A stretch of DNA of 64,000 bases from assembly GCA_021029095.1 (NCBI GenBank), contig JAJOHG010000006.1, positions 930,001 to 994,000 on the forward strand, given 5' to 3'. A program made the position numbers and the translations under genes. How positions within the stretch are numbered: the stretch's first letter is position 1; each line of letters starts with the position of its first letter. Positions 23,401 through 34,671 of this stretch are shown here, piece after piece. This DNA is from Phellopilus nigrolimitatus. Its lineage: Eukaryota; Basidiomycota; Agaricomycetes; Hymenochaetales; Hymenochaetaceae. The notes beneath the pieces were generated by a model. The model worked only from the letters and a program-made list of their open reading frames with translations. It was not told the DNA's origin and made no database searches.

Positions 23401-24256
23401 AGGCGGACGGCAGCGGCACTATGAACGAAGAGGCATTCTGGCGCAAGAACGTGAAGGACGTTCCGGCCGACCAGGTGCGTCTTAAAGCTTAATCCTCATC
23501 TGGCAAAAGATATGTATACCGACGGTGATTACTCTTTTAAGCTGTTCTTCCACAAATACTTCTCGAAGAAGAGTGAGAAAGAGAGAGCGAAAGCAGACAA
23601 GGTCGCAAAGCGGAAGGGTGGAGCGGGAGACTCTGACGAGGAAGAGGACGTAGACATCCCCGGAGATGACAAGGCCAAGGAAGACAAAGAAATCTCAATG
23701 TCAGACGACGAGGAAGACAGTGAAGGGGAAGAAGCAGAGATCTGGAACGTCAGTACTCTTCTTTCTCTTACCCTTTGTATCTGGAAAGACTGAACGCTTC
23801 GTTCCGCAGGCCATCAAAGCCACAAACCCAGACCTGCGCGGCGACGAGGGAAGCGACATCTCTGAAGACGAAGAGGCCTCAATGGACTCTGATGACGATG
23901 ACGCCGCCGCCTCTGATGACGCCGCAACGCAGCACGACGAAGACGACGAGGACGACGAGGACGAGGACGACCTCTCTCTCGCCGAAGGCTCCGACGCAGA
24001 CGAGCTCGTCGACCTCGACGCCGAAGTCCCCGGTGGGCTCATCGAGTACGACTCCGCCGCCTCCGGCGAAGACGACGGCGCCGACGCCGAGTGGGGCGGC
24101 TTCGGCGGCGGGGACTCGAAGAAGCGGAAGCGCGGCGCGAAGCAGGGCGGCGAGGACACGAAGCAGAAGAAAAAGAAGCTGCGCGCACTGCCAACGTTCG
24201 CTACGTACGAGGACTACGCGAAGCTTATCGAGGACGAGCCGGAGGACGATATTTAG
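20422..24256 (+). CDS. MAK21: CCAAT-binding-factor domain protein Noc1/Mak21, 60S ribosome assembly
   Basis: Noc1/Mak21 (CEBPZ family) partners Noc2 in pre-60S maturation and export. The N-terminus is basic (MARLHPAKKNALASSKPKQN), followed by FKKDILALGGDEEDYELIKD and an acidic run near 20820-20940. The helical core starts PHWYSTLP and runs through LKALRAIVDWWIGGGAPDRK, YFIDQPLSHPGVTDKHLLVW and FEDWLKKYFYSILQILE. It continues with LPYVRLQTMSLIFTLLREK and RPVASRASYHLLQLLQAHPQ. The CBF domain follows: RLISAILTGVNRALPFAKLG, FSKHIDTLFLISHKSTFNIS, DRYYRTLYTSLLDSRL and YLNLLLKSMKMDTKKERVKA. Then come YAHAGASPMWELIPLLSHYH, LNTLSHFLDRFVYKNPKK and FFHKYFSKKSEKE. The tail is very acidic, then lysine-rich, ending YEDYAKLIEDEPEDDI. 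About ten short introns. Roughly 1000 residues, typical of Noc1. Confidence 0.94.
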
Positions 24257-24631
24257 TTCCCAACTATTTTTATATCTTCTCTTGTTCGGCAATTTCATTG
24301 CTTTCTTGGTATTCGTATGTGCACAGCGCCGGATCATCAAAAGCCCGAGAATCGACCACATCTTGTATTAATCCCGATATACTTGTAAGCCTAGTTTGGG
24401 CGCTCGAGTCTGCAGACCCCGAGGAACAACACATAAAGAAAAAAGCTCTTCAGCAGACTGTACGCGAAAAGGGGGAGAGGGGAAGTCATCAAATATCATA
24501 GCGCTACAGATGCATTGTATATCAACAGCCAGCCAAGTCCCAAAGTTGCCGCAGACACCATATTATAACTGTTCGCAACAAGGGGTTGAAGGAGGCCAAC
24601 AGCTTTTCATAGAATTCCTTTACAAGAGACC
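24257..24631. other. Convergent 3' region MAK21 / DOA1
   Basis: About 375 bp between two converging stop codons. Nothing else recognised. Confidence 0.5.
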
Positions 24632-27600
24632 TCACAGGAGGCTTTCAACGTCCTTTACCACCGAGCCTATCCTCTCCTCTGGGAACTTCGCCGTCAAAGC
24701 GGGTAGCTCTTTTCGGAGCTCAGCTGCTTGCGCGGGAGTGATGCTCCCGCCTTGGGACTTTATGGCAAAGAGCTAGGATGAAAAGAAAAACAGCCACGTC
24801 AGAACAGACATGGGATCCCGAGGAATTGTAAAAGTCTCACGATATTTCCGAGCGCGACTAATGCCCTGTACGCCGTCTCTGCGTCGTTTCGCTCTTGACG
24901 AATGATCTTATTGTAACAGACGTGATAAATAACTCGACGGCTGAGCGAACGGAAAGGAATGACATACCAAGTTTATCAGACCCAAGTGTGCGTCGTTGAC
25001 AGTTGAAGGGACCGGGCCTTAAGCCGCACGCAGGACAGACTAATAAAGGTAATCCAGTCATTAATATCATTTTTATCCCGACTCGGGAAGAAACGGATTA
25101 GACTCACTTGAACAGTAAAGTCGCCAGCGTCACCCTGTGGTTCTTTTTTAGCACGTCGTACGGCGCCTTGCCAATCCCCTTGAGGAGGTCGCCGACCCAC
25201 TCGCCCGCGGGCGTCTGCGAGCCCTCCTGGAACGTGTTCGCCAGGGCGCGCAGGGTCAGCAGCACGTTTGTCTCGCGCGACTTCTGCATGGGCGTTTCCC
25301 ACGGGGAGTCCCACTCCGCAGCCTGCAGCAACGACGAGAAGAACTGCCACGCCACAGTTGGGTCTGCATATGACGACGGGCAGTAACCGCTGACTAGTCG
25401 GGCCAGGTCGATAACTGTAATTAAGAGGGAAAGAGAAGAAACAGGTGAGAACGGTGTCGTCGACATATTTGGATGTATTTACCGGGAAAACGCGTTGAAG
25501 GTAGCCAACGCTCAAGGACCTGGACGATTGCGTCCAGGTGTATTCCTCGAAGAGGCGGTGCAGTTATGTTGTTCGGCGACGTCAACGCTTGTCTAAGGAA
25601 CACGTATGCCTCCTCAAATCTATTTGATTCTTGAGGGTACATTGCCATGGCAAGTGTTGACTATGCAAGCGACGGATCAGTAATATGAAGAGCGAGGAGA
25701 AAAGAATAGAGCGCACGATCTCATTCCTGAACGCATCGTCGAGCTCGCAGATTTTACCACGCATAGCGCTCACGTTTCCTTGCTTAAATGATAGGAAAGT
25801 ATTCTACAATTAAGAGGTATATGTTAATTGTTTTTCAACATTCTTTTGAAGGTCAAGAGGTCTACATACCACCGGAATCACAGAAAGCGAGCGAGCCGAC
25901 GCTGTCGATTGAACAGGCGGCGTAGGTGCGAGAGAAGACGCAGGCGTATACCGCGAACCGCCAGTGAATGGGTCGCCGGATCCCGATGGTGCAGAAGGCC
26001 CAGGAGCCACCGCCTGGTATCTTGACGCACCCGTGAATGGGTCGCTGTATGTCGATGCGCCTCCAGCAGGGCGAGAGCCACTGGACGCTTGGTACCTGGA
26101 CGCGCCTGATATCCAATAACTGTTTACACATTTCTGACTGCCACAAGCGAGTAAAGCAGGACTCACCAGTGAATGGGTCCACGAATTCGTTACCAGCCGA
26201 TAGAGTTACGCCGCTCGCGTTCGTCTCGATGAACTGCACGACTTGGTCAAGGTAGCTCATTGGCAATTCGTTCGCGATGAGGAAGCGCTGGGCGGCAATG
26301 TATGGATTTTCTAGAGCATGCATAATCTTAGTCAAAATTCTGCGATTATGGGATAGAAAAAGCGTACCATTCGCGTTATACGGGAGCTTGAGCGGGGGTA
26401 CTCCGTCCTTGATGTCTACGTCAAAGACATAATCGTACTCTTTACCGTCGTGCAGTTGTTTCCGCCCTGATCCCACAGCGTCGACGACATCTCCAATCTT
26501 TTGCCAGCTCATGGTTGCTGAATCCCACTAAAGATCGAGTTGTGTGTCAAACGGGCGCATATTTCTAGTGTCTAAAATTACCTGGTGCGCCTCAACACCG
26601 TCACTGCTGTTCCGAATCATTTTTACCTCCCCAGGCTTCTTGCCTATAACACAGGATATCGAATCGATGAATTCAAGTGTCACTAAAAATAGACACACCT
26701 GGAGTTGAGAGAGCTTCTAGTCCGGGCAAATCTGTCTTCTTCACATCCCCAACCTGCTGACTGCATCGCAATGTCAATCCGGAACTAGTAGAACTTAGAA
26801 TTCTTGGAGACTTACGACGGAAGCGCCTGACTCGCGACCTGGGCGTCGTACTGCTTCAGCTCATCCGCGGATGCCCAACGCTCCTCCGCGGCGCTAAAGA
26901 TGCGTACGACGCCGTCGCTGGATCCAGTAACAATATCACCATTCGGCATGGACGAGACGGACCACACGGACGTTGCTGGGTGCACGATTGTCTGCACGCA
27001 TTCCTCGTCTGAATGTGAGAAGAATAAGAGAATGATAGTAGTTAGTACGGAGCTAAAGAGAAACTGCAGCTATTGATGAGAACCTCGCCAGACTCGGACG
27101 GTGCGATCTTCTCCGCCTGAGACAATCTCGCCAGAGAGCAGGACCGAAAGTGTATATACAAATGAGGTATGACCAGAGAGCGTGAAGAGGGTGTCGCCTT
27201 CCGAGGTCCACACGCGGATCTCGCTGTCGATAACTAATGAGCATGCGATCCTGGGGGAACTGGGAAATCTGCCTTATTACCCGTCGTTTGAACACGAAGC
27301 AAAGCCGACGCCGGGGATCAGCGCAAGTCCTCGAACAGCACCAGTATGACCGGTAAACGTCTTCAGGACCTTGTTCTTGATCCACATCTTAATTGTTTTG
27401 TCCGCGGAGGCTGACAATCCGAAAGTCAGAATTGTGAAAGATACATTATCGCATTAAACATACCAGTAAGATAGGTTTCCTCGCCTTCATCGACGATCTG
27501 GACAGCCCAGACAGACTGCTCGTGGCCTCTGAGTTCATACAACTGCTGGAAGTTTCGCCACACCTTCGCCGTCCTGGGGGACAGGTCATTCTGAGATTTA

Positions 27601-28143
27601 CGAATAGAAGCATAAGAGAACGTACTGACCTATCCCACGAACCAGAAATAATCAGACCCGACGCCGACGCGTTCAGCGCGCACACGTTCTCCGAGTGGCC
27701 GAGGAGGGTATAATTGGACTCATCCGGCGCGTGCACCGGATATACATTGATTACGGTCTCATTGCCTCCCGTGACGACGTATCCTGCGTGCCACAGAGGA
27801 TCAGTAATCGGATAGCAAGCACGGCTGATCCTGCGCGCGCACCTCTGGGCGCATCCGCCGAAGGCGGGATATATGCAACGGCGTTTATGTACTTGCTGCT
27901 GGCGTCGACGGCGTACTCATGCTCGAAGGGCGCGGCGGGGGCGGGCCGGGACCAGGTAACGGCGGTCTTGTCGCGCGATACGGAAAGGATGAGGGAATCG
28001 ATGGGCGACGCTACGGCCCGCACCTGTGGAAGGACGTCGGGGAATTATGTTAGCAGGATGGACATAGTAGATATATGCGCGACGCGCGTCGGACGCACGT
28101 CGGAGGAGTGGGCGTGGAGGGAAGCCGACAGCTTATAGGGCAT
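24632..28143 (-). CDS. DOA1: WD40-PFU-PUL ubiquitin-binding protein Doa1/Ufd3 (PLAA)
   Basis: Cdc48 cofactor that binds ubiquitin and supports ubiquitin recycling and ribophagy. Start MPYKLSASLHAHSSDVRAVA at 28143. The N-terminal WD40 propeller is visible as ILSVSRDKTAVTWSR, INAVAYIPPSADAPRG, IISGSWDRTAKVWRNFQQLY, YLTASADKTIKMWIKNKVLK, VYTLSVLLSGEIVSGGEDRT and VRVWRDEECVQT. The PFU ubiquitin-binding domain follows: WQKIGDVVDAV, EYDYVFDVDIKDGVPPLKLP, NPYIAAQRFLIANELPMSYL. Three to four DPFTGASRYQ-type repeats form the linker (25890-26190). The PUL domain (armadillo-like) includes FEEAYVFLRQALTSPNNITA, LDAIVQVLERWLPSTRFP, LLTLRALANTFQEGSQ and VLKKNHRVTLATLLFNLS. C-terminus LRKELPALTAKFPEERIGSV. 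Around 750 residues, normal. About 15 introns. Confidence 0.94.
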
Positions 28144-29062
28144 GATTTCGGGGCACGACAAGCGTGTTCGAAGAGAACGTCTAGAGGAAGAGGGGCCTGG
28201 AGACGGAGACGGAGGGGGAAGTGAGGGAAGAAGAGAGGAAGGAAGGACGAGTCTGGCCGCTGGGAGAACTAGAACTGGTCGAGTCTAGAGCTTACGGGGC
28301 TGCGACCGGAGCACTAGTCGACAGTGCCACTTGTTTCTGGTCACTACGACGCGCGTTTGCTCTCGGCTTCGGCGTCGACGGCGGCAACGACCACGGCGAC
28401 AGTGACGACGACGAGGAACGCTTCGAGCTTCAAGTGTTCAAACTAAATTCGACTTCCGATTCAATAACTGGCTAAAGTGTACTAGAAATACATGTACACC
28501 ACTCTAACGAGCCTCGGGGCCGTGAGCACAGCGGTCCAAAGGAGATACGGAGGTGTTTACTATGCGATTGCACTGTTACTTCATCTCCTGCGAGGCCTCC
28601 CGATGCAGTTCGTCGACCGTGGCTTAGCGAGCTCGACAACTTGCCAAAGCGAGAGGGGTTTTGTCTTAAAGAAGGAAAAAACTCTTTACTCACCATCTCT
28701 GCGTTTTATTACATTCGCTTTAGGGCCGGCCTTCCGAGTAACGTGCATCAACATTTATTATCGGTTTCGTCTAGTATTTCGTACATGACTCTTAGAAAAC
28801 AGAACAGGGCACTTGAAGCAGCAGTTACAGGCGGCGATAACAGTGATCGTCAGCATGAATTGAAAGCACAGCAGACTGAGAAGTGGGGTCGGTGGGGAAA
28901 TAGAACCATAGCAGTTTCAAGTCAGCCAATGTCCGGTCGATGAGTGGTACAAACACGTGTCCCAAAATTTCAGTCAGAAGCACGAGTAACCCCAGATTCG
29001 AGCGCCGGCATAGTCTGTGAGAAGTTCGTTCCGGGGCAGAAAGATCGTCGTTGTCTAGTCCT
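28144..29062. other. Intergenic between DOA1 start and HOP1 end
   Basis: About 920 bp. The first 330 bp are GC- and purine-rich, which fits the DOA1 promoter and 5'UTR. The remainder has short frames on both strands (for example 28492-28788 +) with no family resemblance or splice logic. Confidence 0.5.
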
Positions 29063-32000
29063 CTACTCTTCGATGTCGACTCCCTCTACGACGGAAACCT
29101 TGACCTTTTTGCTCGCTCGCGCGATTTCTTGTGATGAACCCGTGCGCCGCTTGTGGTCGATGCCATTGCGCACTGGACCGTCGACAAATTGTGTTTCGTC
29201 CTGAGTCTGCGACTCCATGTTCAGTTCTATGTCTTCTGCGTCTTCCGTGTGTTCAATATTCTTGTCGATCGTTCCCCTGTTTCATGTAGTTGGCACTGTA
29301 CACGCAGAATGAAGCATATATAGAAAGAGCTACCTTGATTCCATCTTTCCGCAACATGATCGTCAATTCAGTTCAGAAGCGGCTTTTCCCAGAAGAAACT
29401 CACAGCAGGCATCTCAGGCTGTAAATTCTCCTTGTTGCCCCTTTGTTTATCGGATCTAGACTTCCTGCTCTTCCCTCTTCGGCCCTGTGCCATACATAGG
29501 ATATTTCAGTTGGTTACCTGACACGTGAAATCGCTTTGAAAGAGCAAACGTCGCACCATATTCTTCAGCCCAAGCATAGTCTTCTCTGCCTCGCTGTCAG
29601 GGTTGAAGTAGTCCTTATACGCCGCGGTATTTACGGTAGCCTTGTCAAAGATGTACTTATGCACCTGCTTTGAGCTCTTGACCTTCTTTTTTGCCGCTGA
29701 GCGCGTCGTACGGGATCGGGTTTCAATCAATCCAAGCTTATCGGTCTCGGTCACTTCGAGCGTAATGAAGCCTGTCCGCGACATGATATCGGTATGAACT
29801 CGGAAAATTTGTTTGGCTCCTACCTTCGCGTTCAAGCCGCTTCCAAAGCTGCTCAGCCAGAGATGCTCCACACTTGGCCACACTGCGGAACTCCTTGAGG
29901 CTTCCAGGGTTGTGCTCTTCCGCAACTTTGATAGCGCGGCTGCAATCGGAGCCATGGCGTGTTAGTTATCAAGATTGGCTGACGCATATGAAAAGAAAGT
30001 AACCGAAATAGAGCAAGATCCATGAAAGCAGTAAAAATATCAGAATAGGCATCCTTGATCAAGTGGAAGTTCACATCGCCCTGCAGGCGACAAGGAATGC
30101 AGACGTATTTTGAAGGGAGCCGCGAATCTTCGGGTGAGTGGTACCTATGAAACTCAGTCGTCAATAGCCTGCTCCCCCCTGAGCGTCATCCTCTGCGTAC
30201 CCCATGCACCTGAAAGTACGGTTTGTTAGATAAGTACAAACTAAAGAAGAGTTTGTGTACCAGAGGTGAAGCCACTTTTGGCATCCATCGCAAAAGACAA
30301 GATCGCCTCCATCCTAGTAATAATGGCTCAGTTGGGTCATTATCGACCAATTATTTATAACGCACAGATAATTGGCATGCGCAGACTGCTTCATCAATAT
30401 CATCGGCATAAGATCTCGTGTTTGACGCCAAAGATAGTGGAGCTTTTGAAGGTCGGTCATCGACCTTGTCTTGAGAGTATGACTCAATAGAATCATGGAC
30501 TGGAGCAATCGCGGGCTGCGTTTCCATATCTATACAAACCGGTTCCAGGAAATGGGTCCACAGTCAAGCTCGCGAAATTAGAGAGAAAGTACCAAGCATC
30601 TCATTATCCGCGGTCCACTCCATTGCGGAGCTTTGGTTGAGCATTGATCTAAGCATTTGAGTGTCGATACCTCGGCTGACAATTGAGCCATCGATCGGAT
30701 CCTCGTGAGCACTGTATTCTGCAACGTATCCGTCTGCAGAAGAAAGAATTTGCGTCGCTTCAAGCTGTTGCGTCGCTTCGAGGAGGTCGCTGTCATTTCT
30801 CGGAGTAATCGCACGCTAAGACAGATTAGTTTTTCTCATCACAACGAAAAAGCAAAGGAAACCCAAACCAGCTGTCCAACATGACTGGGCGCGATCTCAG
30901 GCTTTCCGAAGAACTGCACATCAATTGCATCTGTTTCCATAGTGTCTTCCTCTTGATTCTCGATCGGAACAATGCTACCATCCGTCTTCCTCATCCCGAG
31001 TGGACCTTTCAAGCTAATGCCAGAATCATTGACAAAGTCAGGATCCTCCTCGCCATCGGCATCAGCGTCAGTCCAACGCAGGTCTTCGGCATTCCAAGCA
31101 ACGATACGCTCCTCAGCATCCTTGCGCTGTGCTTCGACCTGCCTTGAGCGAGTCCCAGAGTCGATAGTGCCTGACAGACCTCCGGTACCACCTTTAGATA
31201 CGTGCTCCATGCAGTAAAACTCTGAATCATTGTTCTCGCCATTCGGAATGTATTTCGCAACTGACTGGACCTGGAGGTCGATTCTGCGGAAATTTTGTTA
31301 GTACATTCGCAAATTGGAAAAAAAATGTCGTTAGGAATCATACGAACCCGTGATGGGGAGTAGCAACAGCGCCAACGCTGAATTTTTCAGGCACTTCAGA
31401 TTTATTATGCGTTGTAAAAACGAATTTATCTTTCTCGGGGTCGCCAGGCCGGAAATACGGCGGCTCGTATTCAGGCGGAGTGTTATTTCGGTAAAATAAC
31501 TTGAAACTTGCGAATCTACGTTCTGATTTTTTCTCCCATGAGTGCCTTTGGTTATGAGAATAGAGTATTACTACGCACTAGGTAGGGGCTCTAATGATTG
31601 TGTTGCAATAATCAGGTTTTTAATCAGAGCCTAGGAAAAATGAGCGCTTGAAAGACTGCATATATCCAGTAAACCTTACCTTGACACTCTGCTTGACATC
31701 TCCAAGTGTAGGCGCCTTCCCTTTCAGGGTTGAGAGAGCAACTGGATCGGTTCCTTTCAACCCTCCATTCAGAGAAAGACTACTGAGCTGGTCATCTAGT
31801 GACATTATCGGTACAGTGGTCGTTGTTCCTGGTACAGTAAAATACTGAGATGCGAGACGTCACCAGGTGTGGAATGTTAAGAGAATTCTCAAACACTTAC
31901 AGTTAGAGTGTAGGTATAAGCTTCCACGATGCTGAAGAGATTTGTGTGAGTCGTCATTTTGTGTTACGAACAGAAGCGTTACTTGTTAGGGTCGTCATGA

Positions 32001-32683
32001 TCCTAAACACTCAGCGAGCTCAGTCATTGTATTATGACACATCGGATACCATGCGCTTCTACTCACTAAGTATATGGCGAAGATGAAACTTTTGAGGTAC
32101 TGCCGTTCAATGGCATCGAAAATGCCATGCTCCTTCAACCGGAAAAAGTTGACGGACGAGCGATGTTTCCAAGTGTAGTATTAAGAGCGTACCAAGTAGT
32201 TGAGGAGCTTGTCTGCCTCAGTCGAAAAGCCACGGGTTACGGTTTTTATAGTCACACCGCTGATTTGCCGCTGATTCTTCCCCAACGAAGATTCTTGTGA
32301 AGACCCGCCATATGACATCGAGCCTCGATCTCCAGAAGTGAGACGACCTGTTTCAAGAAAGTTAGAACTGGAAATAGGACAACGTTATAGAAACGCGCCT
32401 TCGCCGAAGTTCTCGTCCGGCAACAAGTTGCTGCAGCGCAATGGCGAGCACCCCATCAGCACCATCCCAGCGAAGGTGCATATATGCGCCACGCCTCGCG
32501 TTCAAATTACATACTAACCGAAGATACGCGATACATCCGAAGCTCGCGCTAAGAAGGGTCTTGATGACAGCAAGGCTCTGTTGTGAGCTGATTGCGGTCT
32601 GCAAGAATGGCCAAAATTAGTGCTTAAGAAACATTATTGCAACCGAAGCGATGCACCTGCTGACGTAATGCCTGAGCCTGCAT
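29063..32683 (-). CDS. HOP1: Meiotic HORMA-domain protein Hop1 with PHD finger
   Basis: Meiotic chromosome-axis protein that promotes interhomologue recombination. Start MQAQALRQQ at 32683, joining across an intron to TAISSQQSLAVIKTLLSASF. The HORMA domain continues GCIAYLRELLPDENFGEGRF, TRGFSTEADKLLNYLEHGIF, IERQYLKSFIFAIYL, FKLFYRNNTPPEYEPPYFRP and EKFSVGAVATPHHGIDLQVQ. A linker with acidic patches follows. Exons at about 30100-30440 form a PHD finger: VCACQLSVRDGGDLVFCDGC, then KWLHLWCMGYAEDD, then YVCIPCRLQGD. The C-x-C, C-x2-C, H-x2-C, C-x2-C ligands are all present. After it come EFRSVAKCGASLAEQLWKRL and EGFITLEVTE (winged-helix-like), and YFNPDSEAEKTMLGLKNMVR. This HORMA, PHD, winged-helix order matches the Hop1 chromatin-binding region known in several fungi. 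Ends VVEGVDIEE. About 14 introns. Confidence 0.9.
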
Positions 32684-33916
32684 AGTTTATTTGCAACCGA
32701 GCAAAGGATTGAGAGCAAAGGAAAAGAGTGGATGCTTGTCTGAAGCGACGAAGATAGACGACGAGGACAAAGAGACGCGTTGTTAAATCGGGACTGGTTT
32801 TAACTTGACACGTCAACACCCGCAAACAACACGATCCTAAATAGAGCTCAGCTGAACTTAAAAATAATAATCCATGCTTCTCGACAACGAATCCCAAAGC
32901 ATGTAAGTTCTTGATTGCTTAAACCAATTAGATCTTGGGCTTGACTAAAGCTTGACCTTACTCAACTTCCTCTTGCAGAGAACAAATTCTTGCATCGGAT
33001 AAACCGCCCTCGTGAATAACAAACCCAAACTGATGACCAGCTGTCGGTGCCACACTCTGAATGAGTGTTCTCCGCTACTTTTTGCCATCTTACGTTAGTA
33101 CTCTCCGATATCTTTCCCCTCGCGGGACCAGCTTGAAAGCCTCTCATATTAGAATGTACCGACTCGAGTTGAGACAGAAATTGCCAGCCGCCCTTCGTCG
33201 TTGCAGTATATACGGTATAGAGATATGGGAGAAGATGGGCGGGAGGAAGAGGGTATATATGCCAAGGCTTTATCGGGTACTAAGTTTCGGACTATCATAT
33301 CATGATATTCGCCCCCTCCCACGTCCAGTTGTCTATCGCCAGGCTTACGGGTAACCTGATACTGGATCAAAAATCACCATTATCTGCATATAAACATTGT
33401 CAGCATGTAAACTGTGCTTTAGTATTTATCTTCGTCCTTCAGTCTAGCTCTGATGAGATTCATACATTAATGACCCTCCGACGATTCCCATAGGTTTCCT
33501 CATTTATTATGTCAGGGGATTGATTCGCTTTCTCGATGTTTCTTCACCTTTTATTTAAAGCCATGTTTTCCTTAAGAAAGCTGAGCTCCAAATAAAATAG
33601 AGACATTTGCTACTCAAGCCTGTATCGTGAGTATTCCTTGAAGCAGATTATTATATCCAAACAATAGCATTTTTTTTCCATATCACTTCGTCTTTAGTGG
33701 AGAGCTCTTGATATAAAGGTCGTTCTCTCAAAAAAAAAATCTTATGAAAAATCTTGCCTGTTCCATCTGAGAAAGTAGATTGCAACCTGCAGCCAATGGT
33801 GTTCCATATAAAGACAGCGATGACGAAGATGATCGACAACATCGGCAGTGTGCTACAGCGCGGCAATCCTCCTTTCCCTCACTTGGACCACAATCTCTAC
33901 GAAGAACCTATTGAAC
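32684..33916. other. Intergenic: HOP1 promoter and ankyrin-gene leader
   Basis: About 1.2 kb, mostly AT-rich. Small frames at 32962-33147 (-) and 33061-33354 (+) overlap each other and look like chance. An upstream ORF overlapping the ankyrin start is described separately. Confidence 0.5.
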
Positions 33917-33927
33917 ATGAGCGCTGA
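33820..33927 (+). other. Upstream ORF overlapping the ankyrin-gene start
   Basis: A 35-codon frame (starts MTKMIDNIGSVLQ) opens at 33820 and stops at 33925-33927, so it overlaps the proposed ATG at 33917 in another frame. If transcripts begin upstream, scanning ribosomes would meet this frame first and downstream translation would be reduced. The transcription start is unknown. Confidence 0.35.
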
Positions 33928-34512
33928 GAGTAGTGCGACACAAGACACGGCTCCGCAAACGAACGATGGACGCTCGATTTCGAGCCTCCCTCCAGAGACT
34001 TTGGACTTCGCCGCGAAGGTATTTGACCTAGCGCGAAATGGCGGGGATGATACGCTCGGCGCGTATGTGAACGCAGGGCTACCACCCAACCTTACAAATG
34101 AGAAAGGTAATAGAAATCTTTCAGTACAATAAACTTTATCTGACATTTTGTTTTCGACCCTGCGTATATTGTCAATCCGTCGTGTAACGAAATTTCGTCA
34201 GGTAACACGCTCCTCATGCTTGCGGCTTACAGCGGGCATGCTTCGACTGTGCGCCTGCTGCATAGCAAGGGCGCAGACCCCAACAGATTGAACGATCGCG
34301 GGCAGTCGCCGCTCGCTGGTGCGATCTTCAAGAACGAGGAGGCAGTTGTACGCACACTAGCGGAAATTGGTGCGGACCCACGCATCGGCACACCGAGCGC
34401 AATTGATACGGCAAAGGTGTTCAAAAAGACAGAGTGGCTGGAGCTACTTGGGGCGACGGAAGAAGAGAGGAACGCGCCGCTGTCAACCAGTGTGTTTGGT
34501 CTTGAACCTTGA
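33917..34512 (+). CDS. Small ankyrin-repeat protein
   Basis: Two exons (33917-34106, 34202-34512) joined by a GTAATA..CAG intron. The N-terminus is MSAESSATQDTAPQ, then ETLDFAAKVFDLARNGGDDT, then LGAYVNAGLPPNLTNEKGNT. Ankyrin units follow: LLMLAAYSGHASTVRLLHSK, GADPNRLNDRGQSPLAGAIF and NEEAVVRTLAEIGADPRIGT. The TPLA/GADP signatures are clear. It ends STSVFGLEP, about 166 residues. Such short soluble ankyrin proteins occur in bacteria and fungi, with no defined role I can name. It acts presumably as a protein-binding scaffold in cytosol or nucleus. Its stop lies about 160 bp from the convergent SRP40 stop. Confidence 0.85.
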
Positions 34513-34671
34513 GGAGCTTCGCGGAACTAAAGGAGGGTAGATGGAAAAGAGGAAACGATTATGTTGATATCGTAGTATCGAGCCATTTGTCCAACAAGAA
34601 CAGAGCAAAATTGATCAAAGCAAATTTTAAGCCAAAATATGAAGTAAGGTAGTCTAATCAGTTAGAACTTG

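Noticed and set aside
23879..24361. Antisense ORFs over the acidic tail of MAK21
   Set aside because: Produced by the Asp/Glu-rich codon repeats; the plus strand carries the conserved protein.
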